64,000 nucleotides of DNA from Semisulcospira habei (GCA_036245525.1 BTPG01000005.1:174883578-174947577), one strand, 5' to 3'; shown: positions 46,572 through 57,132, counted from the first letter of the stretch. Notes: generated by a model from the letters alone, not told the origin. Numbers and translations: made by a program.

Positions 46572-47845
46572 CATCATCATCAGTCCCTTGCCCGAACTGG
46601 GCGTTGGGGGGACTGAAAGACAGCAGCAACAGACAGTGCTCTCCACTGAGTTCTATTTTGGGCGGTGGCAAGCAAGTCTGGCATCTCGAGTTCGGTCCAT
46701 TCTTTTATGTTTGCGACCCAACTCTTTCTCTGACGACCTCGCCGACGACTTCCTTCGAGAGTGCCCTGGAGGATAGTCTTGGACAAGGTGTTGTGTCGGG
46801 TCACGTGGCCAAACCAAGCAAGCTTGCGCCGTTTCACGGTTGCCAGAAGGGGTTCATGTGGGCCCACCAGGGAAGTGACGATGCTCCGTACATATTCGTT
46901 GGTCTTGTGCTCGCGGTACGAGATGCGGAGCAACTTCCTCAGGCACTTGTTCTCAAAGGCCTGGATTTTCTTTTCTGAGTCTGCAAGCAGTGTCCAAGTC
47001 TCACAGCCGTAGAGTAGAATAGACACTACGAGGGACTTGTAAAGCCTGTACTTGATGGTGAAGCTGATGGAGTTACTTCGCCATATCCTGTCCAGCCTGG
47101 CCATTGCGGATGTTCCTGTACCTATCCTGATACGGATCTCTGCTATGCAACTACCGTCTTTGGACAGGGTGGCTCCCAAGTACTTGAACCTATTGACCTC
47201 TTCTAGCTTCTGGCCGTTCATGTGAATGTTGCTGCTGCTGTCGCTTGTGGTGTTGATCATCACTTTGCTTTTATCCGTACTGATCTCCATGCCATAAGAC
47301 CCTGCGCTAGTTGAAAGTTTGTCTGTCAGGTTTTGGAGCTCACTATTGCTGCCTGCCATGAGGTCAACGTCGTTTGCGAATCGAAGATTGCACAGGGATC
47401 TGCCACCAATAGAGATTGAAGTATGGTGGTCGTGGAGGGTTTCCTGCATGATCTTCTCCAGGAATATGTTGAAAAGGACAGGAGAGAGCAGACATCCTTG
47501 ACGGACACCGATCGTCGTCCTGAAGAACTCGCCTGACTGATTGTTAAGTAGAACCGCGCTGCAGGCGTTCTTGTAAAGCGCTTCTATCATTTGGATCAGT
47601 CCCTCCTCTATGTTGAACGATCTCATGACTTGCCAGAGTCCGTCGTGCCAGACGCGATCAAATGCTTTCCTGAAATCAATGAAGTTGTGGTAGAGTTCGC
47701 GCTGATGCTGCAGATGTTTCTCGATCAGGACGCGGCAGTTGAAAATCTGCTCTACAGTGCTTCTTCCAACTCTGAAGCCAGCCTGTTCTTCTGCCAGCAG
47801 TTCCTCGGCGAAAGTTTTGAGGCGGTTGAGAATGATTCTAAGCAT
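46572..47845 (-). mobile_element. 5'-truncated RTE-like LINE inserted in the I-type LINE; 11-bp target duplication
   Basis: ATGGTGTTGGT flanks it at 46561-46571 and 47846-47856. The minus-strand copy starts inside the RT and ends with a short (GATGAT) tail. Length 1274 bp. Different family from the 18-21 kb RTE-like element. Confidence 0.93.
46605..47845 (-). pseudogene. RT fragment of the inserted LINE, motif C changed to FAND
   Basis: Uninterrupted about 415-codon frame: RIILNRLKTFAEELLAEEQA, GFRVGRSTVEQIFN, NFIDFRKAFDRVWHDGLWQV, GVRQGCLLSPVLFNIFLEKI, LRFANDVDLMAGSNSELQNL, FKYLGATLSKDGSCIAEIRI, ILLYGCETWTLLADSEKKIQ and GRRRGRQRKSWVANIKEWTE. The usual FADD of motif C reads FAND, removing a metal-binding Asp. 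5'-truncated and therefore dead on arrival; the open frame implies a recent insertion. Confidence 0.88.
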
Positions 47846-47856
47846 ATGGTGTTGGT

Positions 47857-48443
47857 GGATACTGCTATGTCGAGTGTGTTCATGGTATCTGCGTTACCTT
47901 GGGCGAACATATGGGTGGGTTCCCCCGTATTTAGTATACATCTTTGGGTTTCATTTATGGCTTGTTCTAGCTTTTTACCCGCTGTATCTGCTGTTGTTTG
48001 GTTTTCGTCCCATTGGGGGCTTTTGGCGTTAAAGTCTCCGACCACTATGTCCCCTGCTAGTAGCAGTTCTCTGAGGTCTTCTATTGGTATTTGGCTATAA
48101 GCTCTCTCGTTGGGGATGTAGACATTTACTATTTTTAGTTTGCGGTTGGTTGATGTGGTTATTTCTCCTATTATGGCCTCTATTTGGGTTTAGGGTGTGG
48201 GTAATTTCTATGATTGCTAGATCTGTTTTGGTGTAGATGGCTACGCCTCCTCCTTTTTTTGTCTGCCCTATTTTTATAAATAGGTGGGTATTTATACCCC
48301 TTTATTTGGGGGGGTTTATCCCGGAAACCCGTCTCCTGGAGGGCGAGGATTTCCGGGGGGTTGGGGGTTAACCAGTTTCTGAGCTCGTCTAGTTTGGAGT
48401 AGAGGAACCTGCAGTTCCATTGAAGGATGTGTAAGCCTGCCAT
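47857..48443 (-). pseudogene. I-type LINE ORF2: N-terminal endonuclease, frameshifted
   Basis: Frame 48180-48443 begins MAGLHILQWNCRFLYSKLDE (start at 48443) and has PPEILALQETGFRDKPPQIK (catalytic Glu in LQET). It then shifts near 48260, where GGGVAIYTK-type homology continues in another frame. Frame 47857-48045 has MVGDFNAKSPQWDENQTTAD and LDIAVSTNT up to the insertion site. Typical EEP/APE architecture. Confidence 0.85.
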
Positions 48444-48544
48444 TTTCCTAGAATTGGACGTTTTGAAGTAGACCGGTGAGGAGTGGTACGAATTGCTCTA
48501 ATGCTTTCGTATTACCGCTTCTTCGCATAGATGCTGTGACTGTG

Positions 48545-50161
48545 TTACCCCAAGCAACCAAGGAGATAACATACTGGTAGAAGAACTGCTGCCCCAGATC
48601 GGCCGGTGTTTCGCCGCTTTCTTTTGTCCGATAATGTGGGGATAGGCTTGTCCATTCGATGGGTGTGGGGGCGGCAGTTGGAGCCTCTATGCGCGCCTGG
48701 TCCTCGGCCGGTCCGGGTGCCCTTCCTCCCTCCCTGGCCGGAGGGGAGTGTCCTCTTTGTGGAACCTTGTTCCGTTGGCTGTTTGTGTTGTTCGGGTTGT
48801 TCTGGGGTGTGTTGGTGACGGTCTGCTCTCTGACTAGCGACTAAGTGTGTGCCGCTGTGTGGGGCGTTTGTAGTCGGATGATTGTCGGGGGGTGGGTGGA
48901 GTGTGGGTTCGTCTCGGACCCTGACTCGCTCTTCCCTTTGGTGGGTCTCTTGGATGACTGGTTCTGCTTGACTATTGTTTAGTGGTCTGGCGTGTCTTCC
49001 TTCTTCGCCGTGGTTTTGGGTCCTGGGGGCCTGAGGCCAGCTTTCGTTGAGTGCCTGGGCGTAGGTTTTTACCCCCAGGCTGGCGACTCGGGTCGCTTTG
49101 TTGTGTGCTTTCTGTAGTTTGCACCCTCCGTATGTCGCGCTATGACCTTTGTCGCCGCAGTTTGCGCAGGTAAACTTTCTACGTTCCGTTATGGGGCACT
49201 CCGCGGTTCGGTGTTTATCCCCGCATTTGGTGTCCCTTTTGCATGCCTTTGTAGGGTGCCCATATCTCTGGCAGTTTCGGCACATCAGTGCCTTTCCTTT
49301 GTACCTGTCAATGTGTATTATTTCGCCACCTAGTTTGATGGTTTTCGGGAGGGCCTCTCCTGGGAATTGCACCAGGATGGCTTGGCTGGCCTGCCCTTCT
49401 CTGTTGGTCAGGCGCTTTAGGATTCTGGCTTGGGGGTGAGTTTTCCGGATTTCCGTCTCGATATATGGGATTTCGTCCTCGAGGGGAATTGGTTTAATGA
49501 CCCCCAAGGCTTTAGTTGGTGGGCTGTCGGTTTTATGGTGGTTTGGTATCGAGCAGCTCACTTTGACTGGACCGATCAGGGTTTTGGTTATGGCGCTTTC
49601 TTGTATGTCTCGCGTTGCGCATGCCATTATAATTCTCTTGCCGTGGAAAATTCGGCGGGTATCGATCGGTGGCCCAAATGTGTCTGATAACACCTCTTTC
49701 AGCTTCCGGATGCCCATGTTGTAGAGTTCTGGTGCGTTGTCTTGAGGTGTGATTAGGATAGGAAATGCAAAGAATTTCTTTACTCGGTTCGGTGGGAATC
49801 GCTTCTGTTGTCGGCGGGGTTTCACTTCCGTGAACGCTTGCTCGTCCTCTACCTCAGAGTCGGAGTCCTTACCCTCATTGTCATCTTCATTGGTATTTTC
49901 GTTTCCGTTTTCGTTGGTGTTTTCATTTTCGTTTGGTGGGGTTTCTTCCCTTTCCACATGGTTGCTGTTGTTCTCTTCAGTGCGCGCTCTAGCTGCGGCT
50001 GAGCGGGTCAGCGGCTTTTCCCCCTGACTGTTGGATTCTTTGTCTGGGCGAGGCTGGCCGGTTGTTTCTTTGTTTGCTTTTTTGGCGCCATTTTGGCTTT
50101 GTCCCGCGTGGTCATCCGCTGCCATCTTGGATTTCAAATTTGAATCTGGCCGAGGCTGCAC
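48545..50161 (-). CDS. I-type LINE ORF1: gag-like nucleic-acid-binding protein
   Basis: 538-codon minus-strand frame, complete, about 100 bp upstream of ORF2. The N-terminal ~110 residues are low-complexity and charged (NENENTNENGNENTNEDDNE). The middle is a globular region, possibly RRM-like (IPYIETEIRKTHPQARILKR). Three Cys/His clusters then follow near residue 300 (CRNCQRYGHPTKAC, CGDKHRTAEC, CANCGDKGHSATYGGC), and a Gln/His/Pro-rich tail. It would coat the LINE RNA in the RNP. No stop or shift in this copy. The start Met is 13 residues before a second Met, and either could be used. Confidence 0.88.
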   Translation of the reverse strand: MQPRPDSNLKSKMAADDHAGQSQNGAKKANKETTGQPRPDKESNSQGEKPLTRSAAARARTEENNSNHVEREETPPNENENTNENGNENTNEDDNEGKDSDSEVEDEQAFTEVKPRRQQKRFPPNRVKKFFAFPILITPQDNAPELYNMGIRKLKEVLSDTFGPPIDTRRIFHGKRIIMACATRDIQESAITKTLIGPVKVSCSIPNHHKTDSPPTKALGVIKPIPLEDEIPYIETEIRKTHPQARILKRLTNREGQASQAILVQFPGEALPKTIKLGGEIIHIDRYKGKALMCRNCQRYGHPTKACKRDTKCGDKHRTAECPITERRKFTCANCGDKGHSATYGGCKLQKAHNKATRVASLGVKTYAQALNESWPQAPRTQNHGEEGRHARPLNNSQAEPVIQETHQREERVRVRDEPTLHPPPDNHPTTNAPHSGTHLVASQRADRHQHTPEQPEQHKQPTEQGSTKRTLPSGQGGRKGTRTGRGPGAHRGSNCRPHTHRMDKPIPTLSDKRKRRNTGRSGAAVLLPVCYLLGCLG

Positions 50162-50174
50162 TCTGGCCAGTTCT

Positions 50175-50350
50175 TGAGCGTGATCGTAGGTCTATATGTA
50201 AGCTCAAGATCAGTTTTAAGCGTAAGCTAAACGGTTAACGTTTACTAGGCGTATGTATAAGCTAAGCGTAATTATCAGCTAAGCATAAGTATAAGCTAGG
50301 CGTAAGTATGACCTAAGCGTATATATGGGCTAAGCTAACGTATGCTTTTT
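50175..50350. repeat. Imperfect short tandem repeat upstream of LINE ORF1
   Basis: AAGCTAAGCGTAAGTATAAG-like units of about 15-20 bp repeated many times with variation. It lies in the presumed LINE 5' UTR and could belong to its promoter. Confidence 0.7.
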
Positions 50351-50984
50351 CGAGTACTGTATGCTTGGGACCAGGCCCGAGCGTATGCGCTGTTTTCTAA
50401 CCAGCGGTATCTCTTCTTCTGTGGGGTGGTTTACCCCTTTAGTCAACTAAAGTTTTGTTAAGAAACTAACGAGAAATGGGCCCTCACTGGGACCTACCTT
50501 CGTTCGAACCTTTCGCAGTTTTACTTGCTTGGCATCCTCTGTGATGGGGTGAGGCACCTTTTTTGTGGCCCGCCTGTTTGAATCTAATCTAAGTTTTGGG
50601 CCGAGGCCAGAGACCACCACCCTAACGGGCTAAGGATCCCTGTAGCCTCCTCGCTATTCTACCACTTCCTATCTATCCTTGGGAAGAGAACACTGCCTAT
50701 TCTAGTAAAGATGCTTGGTGGTCGGGGCTGCTAACAGCTCCGCCACCAGTCAACTCTATGCTACACTGTACACTGTTCGATTCGCTTCACTGCACTCTGG
50801 AGCTTGGTCCACTGGTCTGCTCTGTTCGGCTGCGCTGAGCGGAATGAGAGGCGTTTTCTTCAGGATGTTTATAGTCGTCGGGGACTGTTGACAAGGATCC
50901 TTCCAATTCCCTGCGGCGCTGTTACCTCAGTGCAAATTCATCTGTGAACAGTCAGACTTCCCGAAGCACTTGAATTAAAGTTCA
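50351..50984. other. No gene recognised; probable LINE 5' UTR
   Basis: No supported ORF. The 5' end of the LINE probably lies here but no target duplication was found. Confidence 0.4.
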
Positions 50985-51313
50985 AACATCACTCCTTTCA
51001 CGGTCCCTGATGAGCATTTACATGTAACGTGCAATGAAAGGTGTATGTGTGGGTGTGTGGGTCTATGCGTGCGGTTGTGGGGGCTCATGAGTATTTATGC
51101 CTTTAGCTGAAACCTCTTTGCACTCATGTTCCTTGGACTGCCCAGGAAACGACTTGAAAGCCACCTGACTGCAAGAGGTATATATTATGCTCATACGATA
51201 AGCGCCCACAGTTGCGCGGGCACATGAGTATTTGGCTGGGATCTTGGACGTTGAATTTACGATGATTTCAATCAAAAACACAATCTACCTCCACTGGCAG
51301 TGAAGGGGTCAAT
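50985..51313. mobile_element. Rearranged family B MITE
   Basis: CATCACTCCTTTCACGGTCC at the left and CCACTGGCAGTGAAGGGGTC at the right. Inside are a lone right arm (51073-51110, GGGGGCTCATGAGTATTTAT) and a degenerate hairpin (51171-51235). The usual B right half (AAAAACACAATCTACCTCCAC) is present. About 330 bp instead of 210, so part is duplicated. Confidence 0.7.
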
Positions 51314-51470
51314 CTAGCAGAGCTAGTGTATTGATCCCATGGATCAGGGTACGGATGACGGACTACTTAGCCCCTTCCTAGGCATTGGTCGCAGGCGGAT
51401 TGCGTTTCTATATCATTTGTGTTAAATTTTTGTTTTGGACCTTCAACCTCATACTAAAGGCCTCCCCGAC

Positions 51471-52258
51471 GCTAGTCCTTGCTTCCAGGATCCGGAAAAA
51501 TCTAAAGCGGGAAGGGGGGTGGGGGTGGGGGGGGGGGGGCGGTGTGGGGGGAGGGAGGGGGGGGGGGGTGGACTAGAGGGAGTAAAGGCGCTAGATCTTG
51601 CTACCAGGGTCCGAAAAATCGAAAAGCGGGGGGAAGGGAGGTGGGGTAGTGGGGAGGGGGGGGGGGTGTAGAGAGAGAAAAAGCGCTAGACCTTGCTTTC
51701 AGGGTCCGAAAAAATCGAAAAGCGGAGGAAAGGAGGTGGGGCTGGGGATGGGGGGGGGGGGGGGGGGTGGGGGGTAGAGAGAGAAAAGGCGCTAGACCTT
51801 GCTACCAGCGTCCGAAAAATGGAAAAGCGGGGGGAAGGGAAGTGGGGTCACAGTGGGGAGGGGGGGGGGGGATGCAGAGAGAGAAAAGGTGCTAGATCTT
51901 GCTTCCAGGATCCGAAAAACGCGAGAAAGGGGGGTGGGGTGTGTGTGTGTGTGTGTGTGTGTGTGGGGGGGGGGGGTGTAGAGAGAGAAAAGGCGCTAGA
52001 CCTTGCTTCCAGGGTCCCCAAAATCGAAAAGCGGGGGGAAGTGGGGGGTGGGGGGGGGGATGCAGAGAGAGAAAAGGCGCTAGACCTTGTTTCCAGGGTC
52101 CCCAAAATCGAAAAGCGGGGGGAAGTGGGGGGAGGGGTGCAGAGAGAGAAAAGGCGCTAGACCTTGCTTCCAGGGTCCCCAAAATCGAAAAGGGGGGGGG
52201 AAGGGGTGGGGGGGGGGGGAGGGGTGCAGAGAGAGAAAAGGCGCTAGACCTTGCTTCC
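51471..52258. repeat. G-rich tandem repeat, about eight units of 65-110 bp
   Basis: Units share GCGCTAGACCTTGCTTCCAG, GGTCCSMAAAATCGAAAAGC, a G-run of variable length, and GCAGAGAGAGAAAAG. Unit length varies mostly through the G-runs. All long ORFs here are repeat artefacts. Confidence 0.92.
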
Positions 52259-52913
52259 GCTAGAACTTTATGTGCGGTTGTGCAAGCATCAACAAAATGT
52301 GCTTGTCAAGGACAATAGCATTTTTTTATGCGGGAAGATGGGGGGGGGGGGGAGGGGGGCATGGACCCCCTTGCCCCCCCCGGATCCGGTCCTGCGTATT
52401 GACCGTAAAGTTAAATGAAAACAGCTAATGCGACCTGATCCATGAATGGCTTGCATTATGGCCTAAACGACTCACCCCCACCGCCCCACCCCACCCCTTT
52501 CTTTCGCAAACCGTGTGAGTAGGTACACGAAAGAGAGGTTTTTGGTTCTACTGCCTCCTAAGTGTAACCAAAGATCCTAGGATCTTTGTGTAACTGAAGA
52601 ACTCTTCTGCGTACACAGGAGAGAAAGAGGAGAAAGGTCTTTCACTTTACGACATTTAAACTTTTACCCTTATTGTCCAGCATTTTTGTAAGACATACCA
52701 AGGAGCTTTCTATATAAAAATTTAAAAAAAAATATCGCGAACTATTAAACCTTTCTTGCGGGGAACAGGTCCTTTAAAACTACCGATGAAACACTGTACT
52801 TGTGTGGTAGACATGTCCGACTTGTCAATTAAAAATGAAACTAGTTGTTTCCTGGTCTTAACACTACGCGGCCAGTGGCACACCAACCAAGACTGAATGT
52901 AGATGGAAAATGT

Positions 52914-52914
<1 letters not shown>
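52259..52914. other. No gene; G/C runs at 52340-52382
   Basis: GGCATGGACCCCCTTGCCCC..CGGATCCGGTCCTG resembles the non-repetitive edge of the preceding array. Nothing else recognised. Confidence 0.4.

Positions 52915-52990
<76 letters not shown>
52915..52990. repeat. (TG)n microsatellite, about 76 bp
   Basis: Pure TG units. Confidence 0.95.
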
Positions 52991-52993
<3 letters not shown>

Positions 52994-53190
52994 ACACCAA
53001 ATCACTGAAATGGGTTACTTTCTTTACCATCCTTATGCAAAATGGGTGTGTGTGAAATTCTGGGTGACCATGTCAGACACCCATTTTTTCTGAGGGTTGT
53101 TTCTGTATTATCTTTCATTCAAAAGTCAGAAAAAAATATCAAAATACGATGTCCCCATTTTAACAGATTTACTTCATGGTTGTGTTTCAG

Positions 53191-53350
53191 GGATGCCCTG
53201 GGCCTGTGTGTGGACACGGAAGCGGCCGGAGTATTTTCAGATCAATTTGATGATCGCTGATTGGTCCAACACCGATGAACGGAGTTGTTTCCCTTGCTTA
53301 AACGTCTTTCGTCTCCAACGGTCACCGGCCATTCTTTCGCGTTTGCAGAG
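53191..53350 (+). CDS. Possible internal exon, unrecognised
   Basis: Good acceptor (TTGTGTTTCAG) and a plausible donor (CAGAG|GTACTT) bound a 160-bp open segment reading MPWACVWTRKRPEYFQINLM..ADWSNTDERSCFPCL. No domain recognised, and the phases (1 in, 2 out) do not fit the next candidate exon at 54406. Weak. Confidence 0.25.
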
Positions 53351-54011
53351 GTACTTTATGCAATATTTCTTAGTTAAGAGCACGCCCAAATGTACTTGTT
53401 CAGTGCAGTTATTTAACTGAGAGATGCCTCCAATCCCCGATACCCGTTTGGCCCAGAAAAATAAGGCGTCTGCTTCAACCGTGGCTCGGTCCGTGTCTTC
53501 CTCTCCGCTCTGACCGTTGAGTCTTGTAGTAAATGATAATAGAACCCCACGATTTTAACAAAAGCTTTCTTCTTCAATGAAAGGAATTCGTTCAATAACC
53601 CCATTACAAGGGCAATCTGCCACGCGATTTTGTTTCTTCTTTTTTTTTCTGACATGTGTTAACTTGCCACATGCATGCACAGTATCATTTGACTTTTTTT
53701 AAAAAAAAACAAAACTGCCTCGCGATTCGAAGAACAAACGTCCACAAACAGGTCTTTAGGAATGTGCAACTGAAGTGTCGCTTTTTACTGTATTGCCAGT
53801 TTTTAGTTCTCAGGGTCACCCTGGTCAGCCCCACAGGGTGGGTTTTTCTCTCTATTCTGGGGCATGTGTTTCTGTCTACCCTTTGTCCATTCACCTGTAT
53901 TTGCCTTTTTAAAACTCTCCCTACTGTCTGCACTGCCTGTAGCTCTTGATATTGGATGTGTGTTGCTAAATGGTCTTAGCTTTATGTCTTGGCCCCATGT
54001 GTTAGGTTTAT

Positions 54012-54225
54012 TTAACTCATTCTACCCCAGACACACCACGGCAGGATAAGGATCCACCATGATAGTTCAAGGGTGATGCCAGAATAGCTTGGCGCCTACG
54101 GGCGCCAAGCTATTCTGGCATCTCCCTTGAACTATCATGGTCGATCTGTGCCCTGCACTGCAATGCAGTCTTGAGAGGACAGGGGCAAAATTTAAGGATT
54201 TTGGTGTTGGGGTAGAATGAGTTAA
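54012..54225. mobile_element. Palindromic MITE, family A (subtype 1), complete
   Basis: TTAACTCATTCTACCCCAG and GGGGTAGAATGAGTTAA are perfect 17-bp inverted ends. Hairpin 54050-54147, loop TACG. Right spacer has CTGCACTGCAATGCAG and AAATTTAAGGATTTTGGTGT. 214 bp: the best reference copy of subtype 1. Confidence 0.93.
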
Positions 54226-54405
54226 CGTATTTGACCGGCAGGCGACATACATGGCAATGTTCTGTTTAGGTGGGTTTTTTTTTTTCACAAGCAGTGCAGG
54301 CACGTCCTGAGAAAGCCTTGTGGCTGTCGGGACGTTAAGCAATGTACAATCAATCTGATTCAAAATGTCAGTTGGTTTACATGGTTGTATTGGACATGTT
54401 CTCAG

Positions 54406-54588
54406 CAACAGCGTTTTGGTCACACCGGCTCAGGACTTTCTGCACACACCCAGCGCCGGATGGCAGCAGGATGTCCAAACCCATCGGGATCTATGCTGCA
54501 GAATCATGGCCCCCCAGCCTCTGCCACAGAGGGTGCGTCTGGTAGGAGGGTGCATGGACGGCAGCGGAATGCTCCCAATTACAAACTG
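54406..54588 (+). pseudogene. Candidate upstream exon of the tyrosine-recombinase gene
   Basis: Open 183-bp segment between acceptor TGTTCTCAG and donor CTG|GTAAGT, phase 0 at both ends, reading QQRFGHTGSGLSAHTQRRMA..NAPNYKL. The next strong acceptor on this strand is at 55768 (TTTCTTTCTTTCTCCAG|TTG), also phase 0, giving a continuous reading into the acidic start of the zinc-finger/recombinase ORF. The sequence is Gly/Ser/Arg-rich and probably disordered; no domain recognised. The intron would hold a MITE carrying a second transposon. Confidence 0.45.
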
Positions 54589-54701
54589 GTAAGTAAAGTG
54601 ATTCTATGATCATCTTCATTTTATTGGCTGGCGTGCGTGCGAAGCAAAAGTGAGTTTATGTTCTGGGCCACTGGTCGTCCGTCCGTCGTCCATGGTAAAC
54701 T

Positions 54702-55433
54702 TTAACTCATTCTACCCCAACACCAAAATCCTTAAATTTTGCCCCTGTCCTCTCAAGACCGCATTGCAGCGCAGGACACAGATCGACCATGATAGTTCAA
54801 GGGTGATGCCAGAATAGCTTGGCGCCCGTAGGCGCCAAGCTGTTCTGGCATCACCTTTGAACTATCATGGTCGATCCTTATCTCAGGGGTGGGATTCTTC
54901 CGCGTTTCCGCGGAAATTCTTTCACAATTCAGCTGAAGCATATTTATTTTCCGCGTCTAATAACAACGAAAAAGACGAAAAATAAAATTCTTCTTAAATG
55001 GCAAAAAAATCTCAAATGGGTTGGATTTGTATGTAGTTTGGTTCACTATCGCCCGACACTTCCGGTAGCTTTAGGTCGCAGTGGAAAATGGCGGTGAAAA
55101 AGGATATTGTCCAAGACAGAGTGCCGTTTAGTGTGCATCTGAACATAAACTGGTACGCACATTCCATTTTTATACTGCAGATCAGGAGTGTCATAACAAA
55201 GTCCATTTTCGTGTTTGGTCTCGCTCCCCCTGTCGGTTTTTGGATACTTTGGCGAACGGTGGACACGCGCCTATCCCCCCCCCCCCCCCTGTCGTTTGAT
55301 TTTTCGGCCGCTGAAAATGAAAGACATGCCGCCCCCCCCCCCCCCCGGTCGTTTGATTTTCCGCATTTTCTTTGTTACTAGAATCCCACCCCTGTTATCT
55401 TGCTGTGGTGTGTCTGGGGGTAGAATGAGTTAA
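54702..55433. mobile_element. Palindromic MITE, family A (subtype 1, inverted), split by another element
   Basis: Ends TTAACTCATTCTACCCC (54702) and GGGGTAGAATGAGTTAA (55417-55433). Hairpin 54780-54876. Internal sequence after removing the inserted element and one TTATCT is about 215 bp, equal to the 54.0-54.2 kb copy read in reverse. Confidence 0.92.
54884..55394. mobile_element. Non-autonomous TIR element (hAT-like ends) nested in the MITE
   Basis: Starts CAGGGGTGGGATTC and ends GAATCCCACCCCTG (14-bp perfect inverted ends), flanked by direct repeat TTATCT at 54878-54883 and 55395-55400. 511 bp, no transposase. CAGGGGTGG-type ends recall hAT elements, but their duplications are usually 8 bp. 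Contains two poly(C) runs and a duplicated GTCGTTTGATTTTC segment. Confidence 0.85.
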
Positions 55434-55768
55434 CGGTGGCATTTTCTCGGAGACTGTTCAAGCCACATTCTTCAAGCTTGGCCCAAGGATACTTTGTGGC
55501 AAGACCTTTTTAAACATGCCAATTTGAGTGACCTCTCTCAAAGGGTCACGCAGGGTTGACAAATGTGTGAAAACTGCTTGCATTTTCAGATAACGTGGAT
55601 TTTGACTGCTGCAGAAGCCAGCCCTCGTCACCGAGGTCACACATATGTAAATCGGTCATACACGGGATTACTCTTTTTATTCTTGTGCAAGGCCCCTTAA
55701 ACCAAAATTGGGCTGTTTCTGTTTCTAATGCAGCTTTGGTTTCAATCTTTCTTTCTTTCTTTCTCCAG

Positions 55769-56187
55769 TTGGCAAATGGCGCCTGGGATGGACCCGAAAC
55801 TGAGAGTAGTGCCAGCGCATCGCAATACGAGGGCAGTGATGACGAGGAGTTCGTTCCTGGCTCGAGCTCACCGGATTCAGAGGGTGTGTCGGCATCAATT
55901 GCTGGGATCTCTGACATAGACAGTATTGTATCGACTATGTTAGATTTCATCAAAGTGGCAGGTTCGGGGTGGCCAGGTGTCGGTGACGCTAGTACCAGCA
56001 AGGTGCAGTGTGCGTTAGGGGGTGGCAATGAGAATGTGGATAGGCAGGAGGAACATGATGCTGGAAAGAGTGGGGAAAGAGCACTTACAGAAGAAACATG
56101 TGTGCACGTGTCGCAGAGAGGGAAAGGAAAGTACAAATGGGACAAGAAACATGCATGCAAATTGTGTGGCAAGCTTGTCTTGAACTG
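55769..56187 (+). pseudogene. Tyrosine-recombinase gene, N-terminal acidic and zinc-finger part
   Basis: From the acceptor at 55768 the frame reads an acidic, Ser-rich leader (SASQYEGSDDEEFVPGSSSP, GISDIDSIVSTMLDFIK). It ends in a half C2H2 finger, KKHACKLCGKLVLN, followed by a stop. The His half (HLQDVHADE) lies immediately after, in the next frame. So a one-base indel at 56184-56190 cuts the finger. Confidence 0.6.
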
Positions 56188-56189
56188 AA

Positions 56190-57125
56190 ATGAGCACGCA
56201 CTTACAAGATGTCCATGCAGATGAGGCAGACGTTGCTAAAAGTTTGTCGATGAAAAAAGGGACCAAGCAGAGACGTCGAGCATGGATCAGACTACAAGAT
56301 GAGGGTGATTACATGCATAACGTTGCTGTTCTTGAAAACAAATCCGGATGTTTGATTCCTAAGTATCGCACCAAAACTAGTAAGGTAGACGACCTTCTCG
56401 CCTGTAGCCATTGCAAAGGGCTCTATCAAAAAAAGCTGATCTCTGTACACTCAAAACGTTGCTGTCAGAAGCCAGCAGGGTTTCAGATCACTCGGCGAGG
56501 AGACGCGGCGCGCCGTGGTCGGCTAATGCTTCCAATACCCTTAGACGTTGAATTTTCATTCTATCACAAGGTCTTGGCCAGCCAGAGAGATGATGAGATA
56601 AGCCGTCTCATCAGAACTGACCCCTTGCTTCTTGAGTATGGAAAGAGATTATTTGACCGCAGGGACATTGAAGAACACACGGCTGGACAAATCAGCTCCA
56701 GGATGCGGGAGTTAGGGAGGCTATTAAAGATTATCAGAGTGAGGTCAGAAATGAAAATCGCAAGTTTAAATGCTGTGATCAATTCATCTAGCTTTGATCA
56801 TGTTGTCCTGGCTGTAAAAGAGCTAACAGATTTTGATGAGGACACACATCAGTTCAAAAAAGGCAATCTCGCAATGCGCATAGGCCATGCTTTGAAAAAG
56901 TGTTCACAGATCAAACAGTCACAGGCATCCAAACAGCTTGGGCAGGGTTCAGACGACAGGTGGCGACAGGAGCTCTCTGAGGCGCAGTGGTTTGACTCTG
57001 TCTTCAACGGGGACTGGTATGATTGTGTGTCCGCTACAGCAGCCCAGTCGGTCGGGAAAATAACCATGAACAAACCCAAGCTGATCCCATCATGTGAAGA
57101 TGTGAGGAAGCCAACAGCTTCTTGA
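56190..57125 (+). pseudogene. Tyrosine-recombinase gene, zinc finger and core-binding region
   Basis: Starts with the finger's His part, then LLACSHCKGLYQKKLISVHS (second Cys/His cluster). A helical region follows (DDEISRLIRTDPLLLEYGKR, QISSRMRELGRLLKIIRVRS, IGHALKKCSQIKQSQASKQL) that corresponds to the N-terminal, DNA-binding part of an animal family of tyrosine-recombinase-like proteins. The frame ends at 57125 just before the catalytic domain, which continues in other frames (two indels between 57105 and 57135). Confidence 0.65.
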
Positions 57126-57132
57126 GACAAGG

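Larger units (their letters stand above)
34210..50400 (-). mobile_element. I-type LINE with RNase H, minus strand, carrying two nested insertions
   Basis: Running from 50.2 down to 34.3 kb: ORF1 (zinc knuckles), then ORF2 with endonuclease, RT and RNase H. It is interrupted by a gypsy element (35050-44144) and a truncated LINE (46572-47845). Without them the LINE is about 5.8 kb. Removing either insertion plus one target copy keeps the LINE reading frame across the junction, so the insertions came after a functional state. The 5' limit is uncertain. Confidence 0.85.

Noticed and set aside
51435..52318. Gly-, Pro- and His-rich ORFs on both strands
   Set aside because: Translation of the G-rich tandem array and TG repeats.
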